Below, one piece after another: positions 8,662-16,557 of a stretch of DNA of 64,000 nucleotides. Below the pieces are notes generated by a model. That model had not been told where the DNA came from and ran no database searches. It saw only the letters and a program-made list of their open reading frames with translations. How positions within the stretch are numbered: the stretch's first letter is position 1; each line of letters starts with the position of its first letter. Location of the stretch: assembly GCF_040930455.2 (NCBI RefSeq), contig NZ_CP170494.1. The stretch is one strand, 5' to 3'. This DNA is from Neopusillimonas maritima. GTDB lineage: Bacteria > Pseudomonadota > Gammaproteobacteria > Burkholderiales > Burkholderiaceae_B. Both the position numbers and the translations under genes were made by a program.

Positions 8662-9162
8662 ATGAACCGCCGTCATTTTTTATCGCAATCGTTAGCGTTT
8701 GCGGGTGTGGCGACGGGCCTGTTTCCTTGTTTGGCATCGGCTCAAACAACTGAGGCGCAAATTCTATTTGCCCAATCGTATCCCGACCTGAACGGCACCG
8801 ATCAGCCGTTGCAAAATTGGCGTGGTCGCCCGGTGGTCATGAATTTCTGGGCGACATGGTGTCCGCCGTGCGTGAAAGAGATGCCCGATCTGGAGGCTTT
8901 GAACCAAAAATATCCGGATATCGCTTTTGTGGGGTTAGGGGTGGATACGGCTGCTAATATGCGTAACTTCCTGCCCAAAGTGCAGGTTACATACGATTTA
9001 TTGGTAGTTGGCTATGGCGGTATTGAGTTAATGAAACAGTTAGGCAACACGGCGGGCGGTTTACCATTTACGCTGGTTTTCAACGAAAAGGGGCGGATGG
9101 TCAAGCGCATTTTGGGTCAGGTTAAACCCGAGACGCTCGATGAGGTTTTGGCCCGGTTATAA
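8662..9162 (+). CDS. TlpA-family thiol:disulfide oxidoreductase, Tat-exported
   Basis: A 166-residue periplasmic thioredoxin-like protein. The N-terminus MNRRHFLSQSLAFAG has the twin-arginine signature followed by a hydrophobic stretch and an ASA cleavage site near residue 27. The mature part carries FWATWCPPCVKEMP, the CPPC redox active site of the TlpA/ResA group, and a cis-proline region GGLPFT. Such proteins keep cytochrome c apocysteines or other exported thiols reduced. It stands alone upstream of aroQ, as in Bordetella relatives; the client protein is unknown. Confidence 0.9.
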   Translation: MNRRHFLSQSLAFAGVATGLFPCLASAQTTEAQILFAQSYPDLNGTDQPLQNWRGRPVVMNFWATWCPPCVKEMPDLEALNQKYPDIAFVGLGVDTAANMRNFLPKVQVTYDLLVVGYGGIELMKQLGNTAGGLPFTLVFNEKGRMVKRILGQVKPETLDEVLARL

Positions 9163-9268
9163 GCGCCGTGTTGTTACGAGACGAAAATTAGCCCGGAATT
9201 CATGCTTTTTATAGACAAATAGCGTTCTTTAGCGTAAAAAAGACGTTCCAAAACGATAAAAGTATTCA

Positions 9269-9703
9269 ATGGCGAAACACATACTGGTTTTGCACGGCCC
9301 CAATCTGAACATGCTCGGCGTTCGTGAGCCGGGTATATATGGTCATCAAACGCTGGCCGATATCGACGCGCGTTTAAGTCAGCTTTGTGTTGAACAAGAC
9401 GCAGGGTGCGCAGTTTTCCAAAGTAATCATGAAGGTGAGCTGGTCGATCGCATTCAGGCCGCCCGCCACGATGAAACCGAATTTATTATTATTAACGCCG
9501 GGGCATATACCCACACCAGTATTGCGATCCGCGATGCGCTTGCTGCAGTAGGCATTCCTTTCATTGAGGTGCACTTGTCTAATGTCTATAAGCGTGAAAG
9601 TTTTCGCCATCATTCATATTTGTCAGATCAGGCTGTGGGCGTGATTGCCGGCCTTGGGCCTGCGGGATACGAGGCTGCGCTCCGTTACGCGTTGGCTCAT
9701 TAG
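9269..9703 (+). CDS. aroQ: 3-dehydroquinate dehydratase, type II
   Basis: AroQ dehydrates 3-dehydroquinate to 3-dehydroshikimate as a dodecamer. All type II motifs are present in 144 residues: GPNLNMLGVREPGIYG with the catalytic tyrosine, QSNHEGELVDRIQ, NAGAYTHTSIAI, and EVHLSNVYKRESFRHHS with the loop arginine and the histidine. It precedes accB with a 96-base gap, a gene order common in proteobacteria. Confidence 0.97.
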   Translation: MAKHILVLHGPNLNMLGVREPGIYGHQTLADIDARLSQLCVEQDAGCAVFQSNHEGELVDRIQAARHDETEFIIINAGAYTHTSIAIRDALAAVGIPFIEVHLSNVYKRESFRHHSYLSDQAVGVIAGLGPAGYEAALRYALAH

Positions 9704-9799
9704 CTGCAATAGGTATTCAGTAAATTCATCAATTGTTTTTGTTTATTATTTTTTCGTGCACCCGCAGTTGCCGCTGGTGCCGTCTTTCGGGAAGGACAT

Positions 9800-10243
9800 A
9801 TGGACCTCAGAAAACTTAAAACCCTTATTGATCTTGTTGCCGACTCGGGTATTGCCGAACTGGAAATTACCGAAGGTGACGGCAAGGTCAGAATAGTAAA
9901 GTTCTCGCAATCGGTTCAACCGGTGGCGCAGGTTGCACCGGCGGCTCCTGCGGCCGATGCAGCGCCGGCATCTGCGCAACAACAGCCGGCTGCGCCCGTG
10001 CAGCCACAAGGGCATGCTGTTAAAGCACCCATGGTCGGCACATTCTATCGGGCACCGAATCCGGGTGCATCGCCTTTTGTTGAAGTGGGTCAATCGGTAA
10101 AAGAGGGTGAGCCGCTTTGTATTATTGAAGCAATGAAGCTGCTGAATGAAATCGAAGCCGATAAGGCCGGGGTGATCAAAGAGATCCTGGTTGAGAACGG
10201 TGAACCGGTTGAGTATGGTCAACCTTTATTTATTATTGGCTAA
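9800..10243 (+). CDS. accB: biotin carboxyl carrier protein of acetyl-CoA carboxylase
   Basis: AccB carries the biotin that shuttles CO2 between AccC and the carboxyltransferase AccAD in fatty-acid synthesis. In this 147-residue protein an Ala/Pro/Gln-rich linker (about residues 40-72) precedes the biotinyl domain. The biotin lysine lies in EAMKLLNEIEA (K113), and the protruding thumb is APNPGASPF. The start is fixed by a GGAAGG Shine-Dalgarno ahead of the ATG. The stop is followed after 3 bases by accC. Confidence 0.97.
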   Translation: MDLRKLKTLIDLVADSGIAELEITEGDGKVRIVKFSQSVQPVAQVAPAAPAADAAPASAQQQPAAPVQPQGHAVKAPMVGTFYRAPNPGASPFVEVGQSVKEGEPLCIIEAMKLLNEIEADKAGVIKEILVENGEPVEYGQPLFIIG

Positions 10244-10246
10244 TTC

Positions 10247-11593
10247 ATGTTTGAAAAGATTCTGATTGCCAACCGGGGCGAAATTGCACTGCGGATTCAG
10301 CGTGCCTGCCGCGAGCTTGGCGTTAAAACCGTTGTGGTGCATTCCGAAGCCGATCGTGATGCCAAGTATGTGAAACTGGCCGACGAGTCCGTGTGTATTG
10401 GGCCCGCACCCGCGCGCGACAGTTACCTGAATATGCCGGCCTTGATTTCCGCTGCCGAAGTGACCGACGCCGAGGCAATTCATCCCGGCTACGGCTTTTT
10501 GGCTGAAAACGCAGATTTTGCCGAGCGTGTTGAAAAGAGCGGTTTTGTGTTTATTGGTCCTCGCCCTGAAAGCATTCGCCTGATGGGCGATAAGGTTAGT
10601 GCGAAGCGTGCCATGATTGCCGCCGGCGTTCCCGTGGTGCCAGGTTCTGAGGGCGCATTGCCGGAAGATCCGCAAACCATTATGCAAATGGCCCGCGATG
10701 TCGGTTATCCGGTCATTATTAAGGCCGCCGGCGGTGGCGGTGGTCGGGGCATGCGTGTGGTGTACACGGAAGCTGCTTTGCTGAATGCTGTTGCCATGAC
10801 GCGCACCGAGGCGGGGTCGGCGTTTAACAACCCCGAAGTCTACATGGAAAAGTTTCTCGAAAATCCGCGTCACGTCGAGATTCAGGTGTTGGCTGACGGC
10901 GGGCGCAATGCGGTGTGGCTTGGCGAGCGCGATTGTTCCATGCAGCGCCGACACCAGAAAGTCATCGAAGAAGCCCCCGCGCCCCATATCCCGCGCAAGC
11001 TGATCGAACGTATTGGTGAGCGGTGTGCGGAAGCGTGCCGCAAAATCAATTATCGCGGAGCCGGAACATTTGAATTTCTTTACGAAGACGGTGAATTTTT
11101 CTTTATTGAAATGAATACCCGTATTCAGGTTGAGCACACGGTAACCGAAATGGTGACGGGAATTGACCTGGTGGCGCAACAAATTCGTATTGCAGCCGGT
11201 GAGAAGTTCACCTTGCGTCAGAAAGATGTTCAGTTCCGTGGTCACGCCATTGAGTGCCGCATCAATGCGGAAGATCCATTCAAGTTCACACCCAGCCCAG
11301 GCAAAATCATCAACTGGCATCCACCGGGTGGGATGGGTGTACGCATGGATTCACACGTATTCAGCGGCTACACGATTCCGCCGCATTACGATTCCATGAT
11401 CGCCAAGCTCATTACTTATGGGGATACCCGTGAACAGGCCATTGCGCGCATGGATATTGCGTTGTCGGAAATGGTGGTTGAAGGGATTCAAACCAATATT
11501 CCGCTGCACCGCGAACTGATGCAAGATGCGCGCTTTGTCGAGGGTGGTACAAGCATTCACTATCTTGAGCATAAGCTCTCGCAGCGACCTTAA
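10247..11593 (+). CDS. accC: acetyl-CoA carboxylase biotin carboxylase subunit
   Basis: AccC carboxylates biotin on AccB using ATP and bicarbonate. The 448-residue protein shows the N-terminal LIANRGEIALRI, the glycine-rich ATP-grasp loop AAGGGGGRGMRVV near residue 165, RDCSMQRRHQKVIEE with the bicarbonate-binding residues near 235, and FIEMNTRIQVEH near 287 with metal and catalytic residues. Length and motifs are normal. It forms an operon with accB and probably prmA (11 bases downstream). Confidence 0.98.
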   Translation: MFEKILIANRGEIALRIQRACRELGVKTVVVHSEADRDAKYVKLADESVCIGPAPARDSYLNMPALISAAEVTDAEAIHPGYGFLAENADFAERVEKSGFVFIGPRPESIRLMGDKVSAKRAMIAAGVPVVPGSEGALPEDPQTIMQMARDVGYPVIIKAAGGGGGRGMRVVYTEAALLNAVAMTRTEAGSAFNNPEVYMEKFLENPRHVEIQVLADGGRNAVWLGERDCSMQRRHQKVIEEAPAPHIPRKLIERIGERCAEACRKINYRGAGTFEFLYEDGEFFFIEMNTRIQVEHTVTEMVTGIDLVAQQIRIAAGEKFTLRQKDVQFRGHAIECRINAEDPFKFTPSPGKIINWHPPGGMGVRMDSHVFSGYTIPPHYDSMIAKLITYGDTREQAIARMDIALSEMVVEGIQTNIPLHRELMQDARFVEGGTSIHYLEHKLSQRP

Positions 11594-11604
11594 CGGGCCG
11601 GCCC

Positions 11605-12507
11605 ATGCGCGAACTTGTGTTGTATTGCCGGGAGGAGCAGGCCGAGGCCTGGTCTGATGCGTTGCTTGATGCAGGCGTGCTGTCTGTTTCGGTGGAAGAT
11701 GCCGAGCGCGACACCGACGCCGAGCAGGCACTTTTTGGTGAGCCTGGCACGGAGCCCGAGGTGCAAGCTTGGCGGAATAATCGGGTGGTTGCGTTATTGC
11801 CCGATGATCTCGAGCCGGGCGAGGCAGTGGCGGCATTGGCTGCGGCAACCGGCGAGTCCATTCCCGACACCGACTGGATCACCCGGGAAGTACCGGATGC
11901 CGATTGGGTTCGGGTAACCCAGTCGCAGTTTGGCCCCATTCACGTTGGCGAACGGATTGTTATTGTGCCCAGTTGGCATGTGAACGATCCATCGTTGAAC
12001 TTGTCCGATAACGTGGTTGCCATCGAACTCGATCCCGGTCTGGCATTTGGTACGGGAAGTCATCCAACAACACATTTGTGTCTTGAATGGCTGGCGGTGC
12101 ATTTGCAAGGGGAACCTACCGTGCTCGATTATGGTTGTGGTTCCGGTATTCTGGCCATTGCCGCGAGCAAACTGGGGGCGGGTTCGGTTTATGCTATTGA
12201 TATCGACGAGCAGGCAGTCAGCTCGACTGAGTACAACGCGCAGGTGAATCAGGTTGTGCTTAAGGCAGGGTTGCCCGACGATCTTCCCGAAGGCCGGTTT
12301 GACCTTGTTGTGGCAAACATCTTGTCGAATCCGCTGAAGGTTCTGGCACCCATGCTGGCAAATCGGGTTGCGCCCGGTGGTCGGTTGGTGTTGTCGGGTG
12401 TGCTTGAGCGGCAGGCCGATGATGTTGCGGCTGCTTATGCGCCCTGGTTGAGCTTGTCGGTTTGGCAGTCAAGAGAAGGTTGGGTGTGTTTACACGGCCA
12501 ACGTTAA
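11605..12507 (+). CDS. prmA: ribosomal protein L11 methyltransferase
   Basis: PrmA trimethylates several amino groups of ribosomal protein L11 with S-adenosylmethionine. The 300-residue protein has the N-terminal substrate-recognition domain (about 1-110), the family motif DPGLAFGTGSHPTT near 140, the SAM-binding motif VLDYGCGSGILAIAA near 173, and VVANILSNPL near 233. Its position directly behind accC is a widely conserved association. Confidence 0.96.
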   Translation: MRELVLYCREEQAEAWSDALLDAGVLSVSVEDAERDTDAEQALFGEPGTEPEVQAWRNNRVVALLPDDLEPGEAVAALAAATGESIPDTDWITREVPDADWVRVTQSQFGPIHVGERIVIVPSWHVNDPSLNLSDNVVAIELDPGLAFGTGSHPTTHLCLEWLAVHLQGEPTVLDYGCGSGILAIAASKLGAGSVYAIDIDEQAVSSTEYNAQVNQVVLKAGLPDDLPEGRFDLVVANILSNPLKVLAPMLANRVAPGGRLVLSGVLERQADDVAAAYAPWLSLSVWQSREGWVCLHGQR

Positions 12508-12541
12508 TGTAAAGGCAGTTATAGGTGGTTAGGCCCGGTTT

Positions 12542-13450
12542 ATGGAGTTGAATACCCGTTGCCCTGAGTGCGGCACTGTGTTTCCAGCGAGTCTGGAACA
12601 GATGAAGTTGCGCAAGGGCTATATTCGTTGCGTTAACTGCGCCAACATTTTCGATGGTTTCGAATTTGTGGTGTCGACAGACACGCCGGACACATCACCC
12701 CGGCCAACGTCGCGTGAACCGATTCAGGCGTCGGATAGCGTCCCATTGCGTGCGGAGCCTGGGCTGCCCGCATCACGGCGCTCCCCCCCGCGGGTGGATT
12801 TGCATACCCTAAATTTGCCCGACGACGCGCCCGACAGTGACACTGCGGGTGACGGCAATCCGGAGAATGAGCCGGTGTCCGTTTATATCGAACCGCGTGA
12901 AGATCGTGTTCGGCGGCCGGCGGGCGCAGAGTTCCTAACACATCGTCGGGAAGCGACAAGCTCCGGTTGGGGGGGGCTGATCGCATTGCTTGTTGTGTTG
13001 GCCTTATTGGTTGGGGCTGCATTATTGGTGTATGCGTATCGGGTACAAATCGCGTCGTCTGCCCCCGCCGTGCGTCCATGGCTGGAGCGTGCCTGCGTTT
13101 CAATTGGCTGCACTGTGCCGTATCCTCAGCGCGTCGATCGTATTTCAATTATGGATTCTTCTTTGCAGGCGGGGGAGTCGGAAGCCGTTATGCAATTGAA
13201 TGTTGTGATGCGTAACACCTTTGGCAAGGCGCAGCAGTGGCCGGTACTGATGCTCGATCTGGTTGATTTTTCCGGAGCGGTGGTGGCAACAAAAACCTAC
13301 CGGCCGAGTGACTATCTGCCTGACGAGACACGGGATCTGCCATTTCAAGCGGGCCAGGAGGTACGTTTGAATATACCCGTTGAAGTGGATGACCTTAAAG
13401 TCAATGGTTATCAGTTGCGAAAAGTATTCCCAGATCAAGGAACAAAATGA
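12542..13450 (+). CDS. zinc-ribbon and DUF3426 membrane protein
   Basis: A 302-residue protein with an N-terminal zinc ribbon (cysteines at about 7, 10, 30 and 33 in RCPECGTVF and RCVNCANIF), a low-complexity Pro/Asp-rich linker, one membrane segment near residues 143-165, and a C-terminal DUF3426 domain with a conserved pair of cysteines (RACVSIGC). Family members follow accBC-prmA in many betaproteobacteria; function is unknown. The ribbon is probably cytoplasmic and the DUF3426 domain periplasmic. Its stop overlaps the start of the next gene by ATGA. Confidence 0.85.
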   Translation: MELNTRCPECGTVFPASLEQMKLRKGYIRCVNCANIFDGFEFVVSTDTPDTSPRPTSREPIQASDSVPLRAEPGLPASRRSPPRVDLHTLNLPDDAPDSDTAGDGNPENEPVSVYIEPREDRVRRPAGAEFLTHRREATSSGWGGLIALLVVLALLVGAALLVYAYRVQIASSAPAVRPWLERACVSIGCTVPYPQRVDRISIMDSSLQAGESEAVMQLNVVMRNTFGKAQQWPVLMLDLVDFSGAVVATKTYRPSDYLPDETRDLPFQAGQEVRLNIPVEVDDLKVNGYQLRKVFPDQGTK

Positions 13451-14388
13451 CTAAACCTATTGTTGTATGCGGCTCCGTTGCATTTGACACCATTGCGGTG
13501 TTCGAAGGGCATTTCAAAGATCATATCCTTCCCGATAGTATTCATTCTTTAAGCGTTTCGTTTTTTGTGCCGTCGATGCGCAAAGAGTATGGTGGGTGTG
13601 CGGGAAATATAGCGTACAACTTGCGTTTGCTGGGGGGGCATCCTTTACCCGTTGGAACGGTCGGTGTTGATGCCGATGATTATTTGCAATATATGCAGAA
13701 GCTGGGTATTGATACGCGTTACGTGCGGGTTATGCCCGACATGTTTACGCCCCAGTGTTTTATTACGACTGATCTCGACAACAACCAGATTGCTTCCTTT
13801 CACCCCGGTGCGATGTCATTCTCGGCCGACAACGACGTATCGGGTGTGGAGGCGGCATGGGCAATTGTGGCCCCCGACTCAAAAGAAGGGATGTTCGCTC
13901 ACGCCCGTCGTTTGAATGCAGGCGGGATTCCTTTTATTTTCGATTTGGGTCAGGCCATGCCGCTGTTCTCCGGTGAAGACCTGAATGAAATGTTGGGCCT
14001 TGCACAAATTCTCACGGCTAACGAGTATGAGGCCGGCGTCATCGAGCAACGCACAGGACGCAGTCTGGTCGACTTGTCGTCACGCTTGCAGGCGGTGGTG
14101 GTTACTCGTGGTGCCGAGGGTGCGTCGTTGTACGTGCATGGTGAACATACACATATTGAACCTTTCCAGGTTGATGAGGTCGTTGATCCTACAGGGTGTG
14201 GCGATGCACATCGCGCGGGTCTTTTATATGGGCTAAGCGAAGGGTGGGATTTGCGTGAAGCGTGTTGTTTGGCGAATGTGATGGGGGCGATTAAAATTTC
14301 ATCTCGTGGTCCGCAAAATCATCAGCCGGACCGCCACCAGATCGGTGCCATGCTGGAGCGTCACCATGGTATTAAATTGCCCGGTTAA
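13447..14388 (+). CDS. PfkB-family carbohydrate or nucleoside kinase
   Basis: A 313-residue ribokinase-fold kinase. It shows the substrate-binding GGCAGNIAYNLRLLGG near residue 50, the NEYEAG motif near 200, and the anion-hole/catalytic signature DPTGCGDAHRAGLLYG near 250 with the base aspartate in GCGD. The overall look is that of the adenosine kinase-like branch annotated in Bordetella, but substrate cannot be read from the sequence. It is translationally coupled to the DUF3426 gene. Confidence 0.85.
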   Translation: MTKPIVVCGSVAFDTIAVFEGHFKDHILPDSIHSLSVSFFVPSMRKEYGGCAGNIAYNLRLLGGHPLPVGTVGVDADDYLQYMQKLGIDTRYVRVMPDMFTPQCFITTDLDNNQIASFHPGAMSFSADNDVSGVEAAWAIVAPDSKEGMFAHARRLNAGGIPFIFDLGQAMPLFSGEDLNEMLGLAQILTANEYEAGVIEQRTGRSLVDLSSRLQAVVVTRGAEGASLYVHGEHTHIEPFQVDEVVDPTGCGDAHRAGLLYGLSEGWDLREACCLANVMGAIKISSRGPQNHQPDRHQIGAMLERHHGIKLPG

Positions 14389-14424
14389 ACTGTGTATCTA
14401 TCGGGATCTCAAAGGAGTGTTGTC

Positions 14425-14922
14425 ATGACAGCAAGGATTCAGCGTAATAATTATCGACCAGGACGGTTTATCGCCGTGGTGGCGTTAGTCGGGGCAATGG
14501 GGGTTATTGCAGGGTGTGCGAATCCCTCGGCTTCCAGCTCGGTATACAACTACGATCAGGCGCAGCGTGAACAGATCGTGCGCTATGGTACCGTTGTGGC
14601 CGTACGCAATGTCGTTATCCAAAACGACAAATCCAGTGGTGCGGGCATGATTGCCGGCGGTGCATTGGGCGGCGTGGCAGGTAATGCCATTGGTGGCGGC
14701 TCGGGCCGCGCTATTGCGACAGTAGGGGGCGCTATTCTGGGTGGCTTGCTGGGCAATACCGTAGAAAATCAGGTAAATAAAACACAAGGCCTGGAAATTG
14801 AAGTGCGCCTCGATAACGGTGAAACACGCGTTATTGCCCAGGCTGCCGACGTACCTATTAGTGCCGGGCAACGTGTACGTGTTTTAAGTGGTAATGGCCC
14901 AACGCGCGTTGTACCGATGTAA
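14425..14922 (+). CDS. glycine-zipper 2TM-domain outer-membrane lipoprotein (SlyB/PcpY-like)
   Basis: A 165-residue lipoprotein precursor. I chose the ATG at 14425 because an AAAGGAG Shine-Dalgarno lies at 14411-14417; an alternative in-frame start at 14392 has none. A hydrophobic signal ends in a lipobox (VIAGC). The mature part carries a glycine-zipper segment with GGALGGVAGNAIGGGSG and GGAILGGLLGN (about 80-120), the Rick_17kDa/SlyB pattern that can oligomerise in membranes. Family members stabilise the outer membrane under stress. A strong terminator follows. Confidence 0.88.
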   Translation: MTARIQRNNYRPGRFIAVVALVGAMGVIAGCANPSASSSVYNYDQAQREQIVRYGTVVAVRNVVIQNDKSSGAGMIAGGALGGVAGNAIGGGSGRAIATVGGAILGGLLGNTVENQVNKTQGLEIEVRLDNGETRVIAQAADVPISAGQRVRVLSGNGPTRVVPM

Positions 14923-14975
14923 TTCCGCGTTCGGGGCCTGGTTTGGCCCTTTGGTGAATACGGTAAATACAATAT

Positions 14976-15014
14976 AAATTGGCCCGGCATTGATATGCCG
15001 GGCCAATTTTTTTC
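14976..15014. terminator. bidirectional rho-independent terminator
   Basis: A perfect 15-base-pair stem (14976-14990 with 14995-15009) closes a TGAT loop and is followed by a T-run on the plus strand (15007-15013). It separates the convergent SlyB-like and YggT genes. On the minus strand the flank is also moderately T-rich, so it may serve both. Confidence 0.93.
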
Positions 15015-15029
15015 CTGTTGCGTAAGTTT

Positions 15030-15593
15030 CTAAACGCCGAACAAGGAAAAGGCCATGCTCTCAAGAACCATCATAATGACTTGCGCCAAAATCAACAGGA
15101 CCAGGGGGGAAAAATCGATGCCGCCCAGGTTCGGTAAAACGCGTCGTATGGGGTCGAGCAGCGGCGCAGTAAGTGTTTGCAGAACCGGCATGATAGGCGC
15201 CATGGGGTTCACCCACGACAAAATAACCTGAATGAGTGTGAGCCATAGTACAAGGTTAAAAGCCCATTTCAGCACGGTTAGAACGCTGGCGATGAGTGCA
15301 CCGGCCAAGCCGTTCATTAGGGGGAGCGCACCGGTTAACACAAAGAATGTGAGTAACAGATAAACAAGCGCAATCAGCCATGCCGCCACAATACTTGGCC
15401 CGTCGATGCGACTGGAAGAAGGGATGACCCGTTTTAGCGGTGCCACCAGCCAGTCGGTCATTCGCAGCAAAGCTTGCGAGTAGGGGTTGAACGGATGCAG
15501 ACGGATTGCAAACATCCAGGCCCTGATTAACAGTGCAATACCGAAAAGGGTGAACAGGATGTTGATGATGAAATGCAGTATGTTGCCAAACAT
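15030..15593 (-). CDS. YggT-family membrane protein
   Basis: A 187-residue integral membrane protein with two copies of the YGGT repeat, each a pair of membrane segments bracketing an amphipathic piece that reads NPYSQALLRMTDWLVAPLKR in the first copy and NPMAPIMPVL with PIRRVLPNLGGID in the second. Members are linked to osmotic tolerance and to cell shape or division in some bacteria, but the biochemical role is unknown. It is a single gene, convergent with the lipoprotein gene. Confidence 0.9.
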   Translation of the reverse strand: MFGNILHFIINILFTLFGIALLIRAWMFAIRLHPFNPYSQALLRMTDWLVAPLKRVIPSSSRIDGPSIVAAWLIALVYLLLTFFVLTGALPLMNGLAGALIASVLTVLKWAFNLVLWLTLIQVILSWVNPMAPIMPVLQTLTAPLLDPIRRVLPNLGGIDFSPLVLLILAQVIMMVLESMAFSLFGV

Positions 15594-15685
15594 GGGTATC
15601 AGTCACCATCGAAGTTAAAGATGTCACATTGTCGCATGAGAGTCTGGCAGACTGAAGTAGAAACTAAAAAGACGATTTCAAGAAA

Positions 15686-15718
15686 TAAAAAAAGCAGCCG
15701 TTTTGGTTACGGCTGCTT
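15686..15718 (-). terminator. terminator of the histone H1-like gene
   Basis: Ten paired bases (15692-15701 with 15709-15718) around a 7-base loop are followed, on the minus strand, by a run of T. It lies about 30 bases past the stop codon of the histone-like gene. Confidence 0.9.
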
Positions 15719-15746
15719 GAAAGTGAATGATGTTTAGTAAAAAACG

Positions 15747-16403
15747 TTACGGCCGATCTCCGGTGGGAAACGGCCAGCTTGCAGCGGGGTTCACGGTTTT
15801 GGTGGCTTCCTGAGTCTCTGCCGTTTGTGAAGCGTTTGCTGCTGTTTTGCTGGTTTTTACTTTTTTAGCGTTTTTTTTTGCCGGGGCTTTTTTTGCTACC
15901 GCCTTCTTGGCAGGAGCAGCTTTACCGGCGACTTTCTTCGCGGGCGCTTTTTTAACTGCGGTTGCTTTTTTTGCAGGCGCTTTCTTAGCCGCTGTTTTTT
16001 TTGCGGGTGTTTTTTTCGCTACTGCTTTCTTCGCCGGGGCTTTTTTAGCTGCAGTTTTCTTTACTGCTTTTTTAGCCGCGGTTGCTTTCTTTGCAGGCGC
16101 TTTCTTAGCCGCTGTTTTCTTTGCAGGTGCTTTTTTCGCTACTGCTTTTTTCGCGGGCGCTTTTTTTGCTGCGACTTTCTTCGCTGCCACTTTTTTGGCG
16201 GTTGCTTTTTTTACGGTTGCTTTTTTAGCAACGGCTTTCTTTGCTGCAGTTTTCTTTACCGCTTTTTTAGCCGGCGACACTTTCTTTGCCGCGACTACTT
16301 TTTTTGCGGGTGCCGCTTTTTTCGATGCTGCTACTTTCTTTGCCGCTGTTGCTTTCTTGGCGGTTTTTGCTTTCTTGGTTGCTGCCTTCTTGGCTGTAGC
16401 CAT
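15747..16403 (-). CDS. histone H1-like Lys/Ala-repeat DNA-binding protein
   Basis: A 218-residue, extremely basic protein built almost wholly of degenerate KKAPAKKA and KKAVAKKT-type repeats from residue 2 to about 190. It ends in a non-repetitive Thr/Ala/Gln tail. It resembles Bordetella BpH1 and other eukaryote-H1-C-terminal-like bacterial proteins, which coat and condense DNA. The start at 16403 has an AAGGAG Shine-Dalgarno 6 bases away; a longer frame to 16478 does not. The array of near-identical codons makes repeat-length variation by slippage or recombination likely. Confidence 0.92.
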   Translation of the reverse strand: MATAKKAATKKAKTAKKATAAKKVAASKKAAPAKKVVAAKKVSPAKKAVKKTAAKKAVAKKATVKKATAKKVAAKKVAAKKAPAKKAVAKKAPAKKTAAKKAPAKKATAAKKAVKKTAAKKAPAKKAVAKKTPAKKTAAKKAPAKKATAVKKAPAKKVAGKAAPAKKAVAKKAPAKKNAKKVKTSKTAANASQTAETQEATKTVNPAASWPFPTGDRP

Positions 16404-16438
16404 AGTGTGCTCCTTGAGAATGAATCGTAGAAACGTCC

Positions 16439-16487
16439 ACCCATTTGATATGGCCCCCACTAAAAGGGTGCGACCCATTTCAAATGG
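16439..16487. promoter_or_regulatory. paired palindromic repeats upstream of the histone-like gene
   Basis: Two direct copies of a 15-base element ACCCATTTSAWATGG lie at 16439-16453 and 16473-16487, a 34-base period. The second copy is centred on the perfect palindrome CCATTT-C-AAATGG. They sit 36-84 bases upstream of the histone-like start and between it and nrdB. They look like tandem operators for a dimeric regulator, which is unidentified. Confidence 0.5.
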
Positions 16488-16557
16488 TACAAGCGTGCAA
16501 AGTGCACAGCACCCGGCACGCTATGAGTCTAACTTAAGGAACAGCAGTATCCAAGCA

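Noticed and set aside
10226..11320. A 364-codon minus-strand open frame opposite accC.
   Set aside because: It is a shadow of accC codon bias; the accC motifs on the plus strand are complete.
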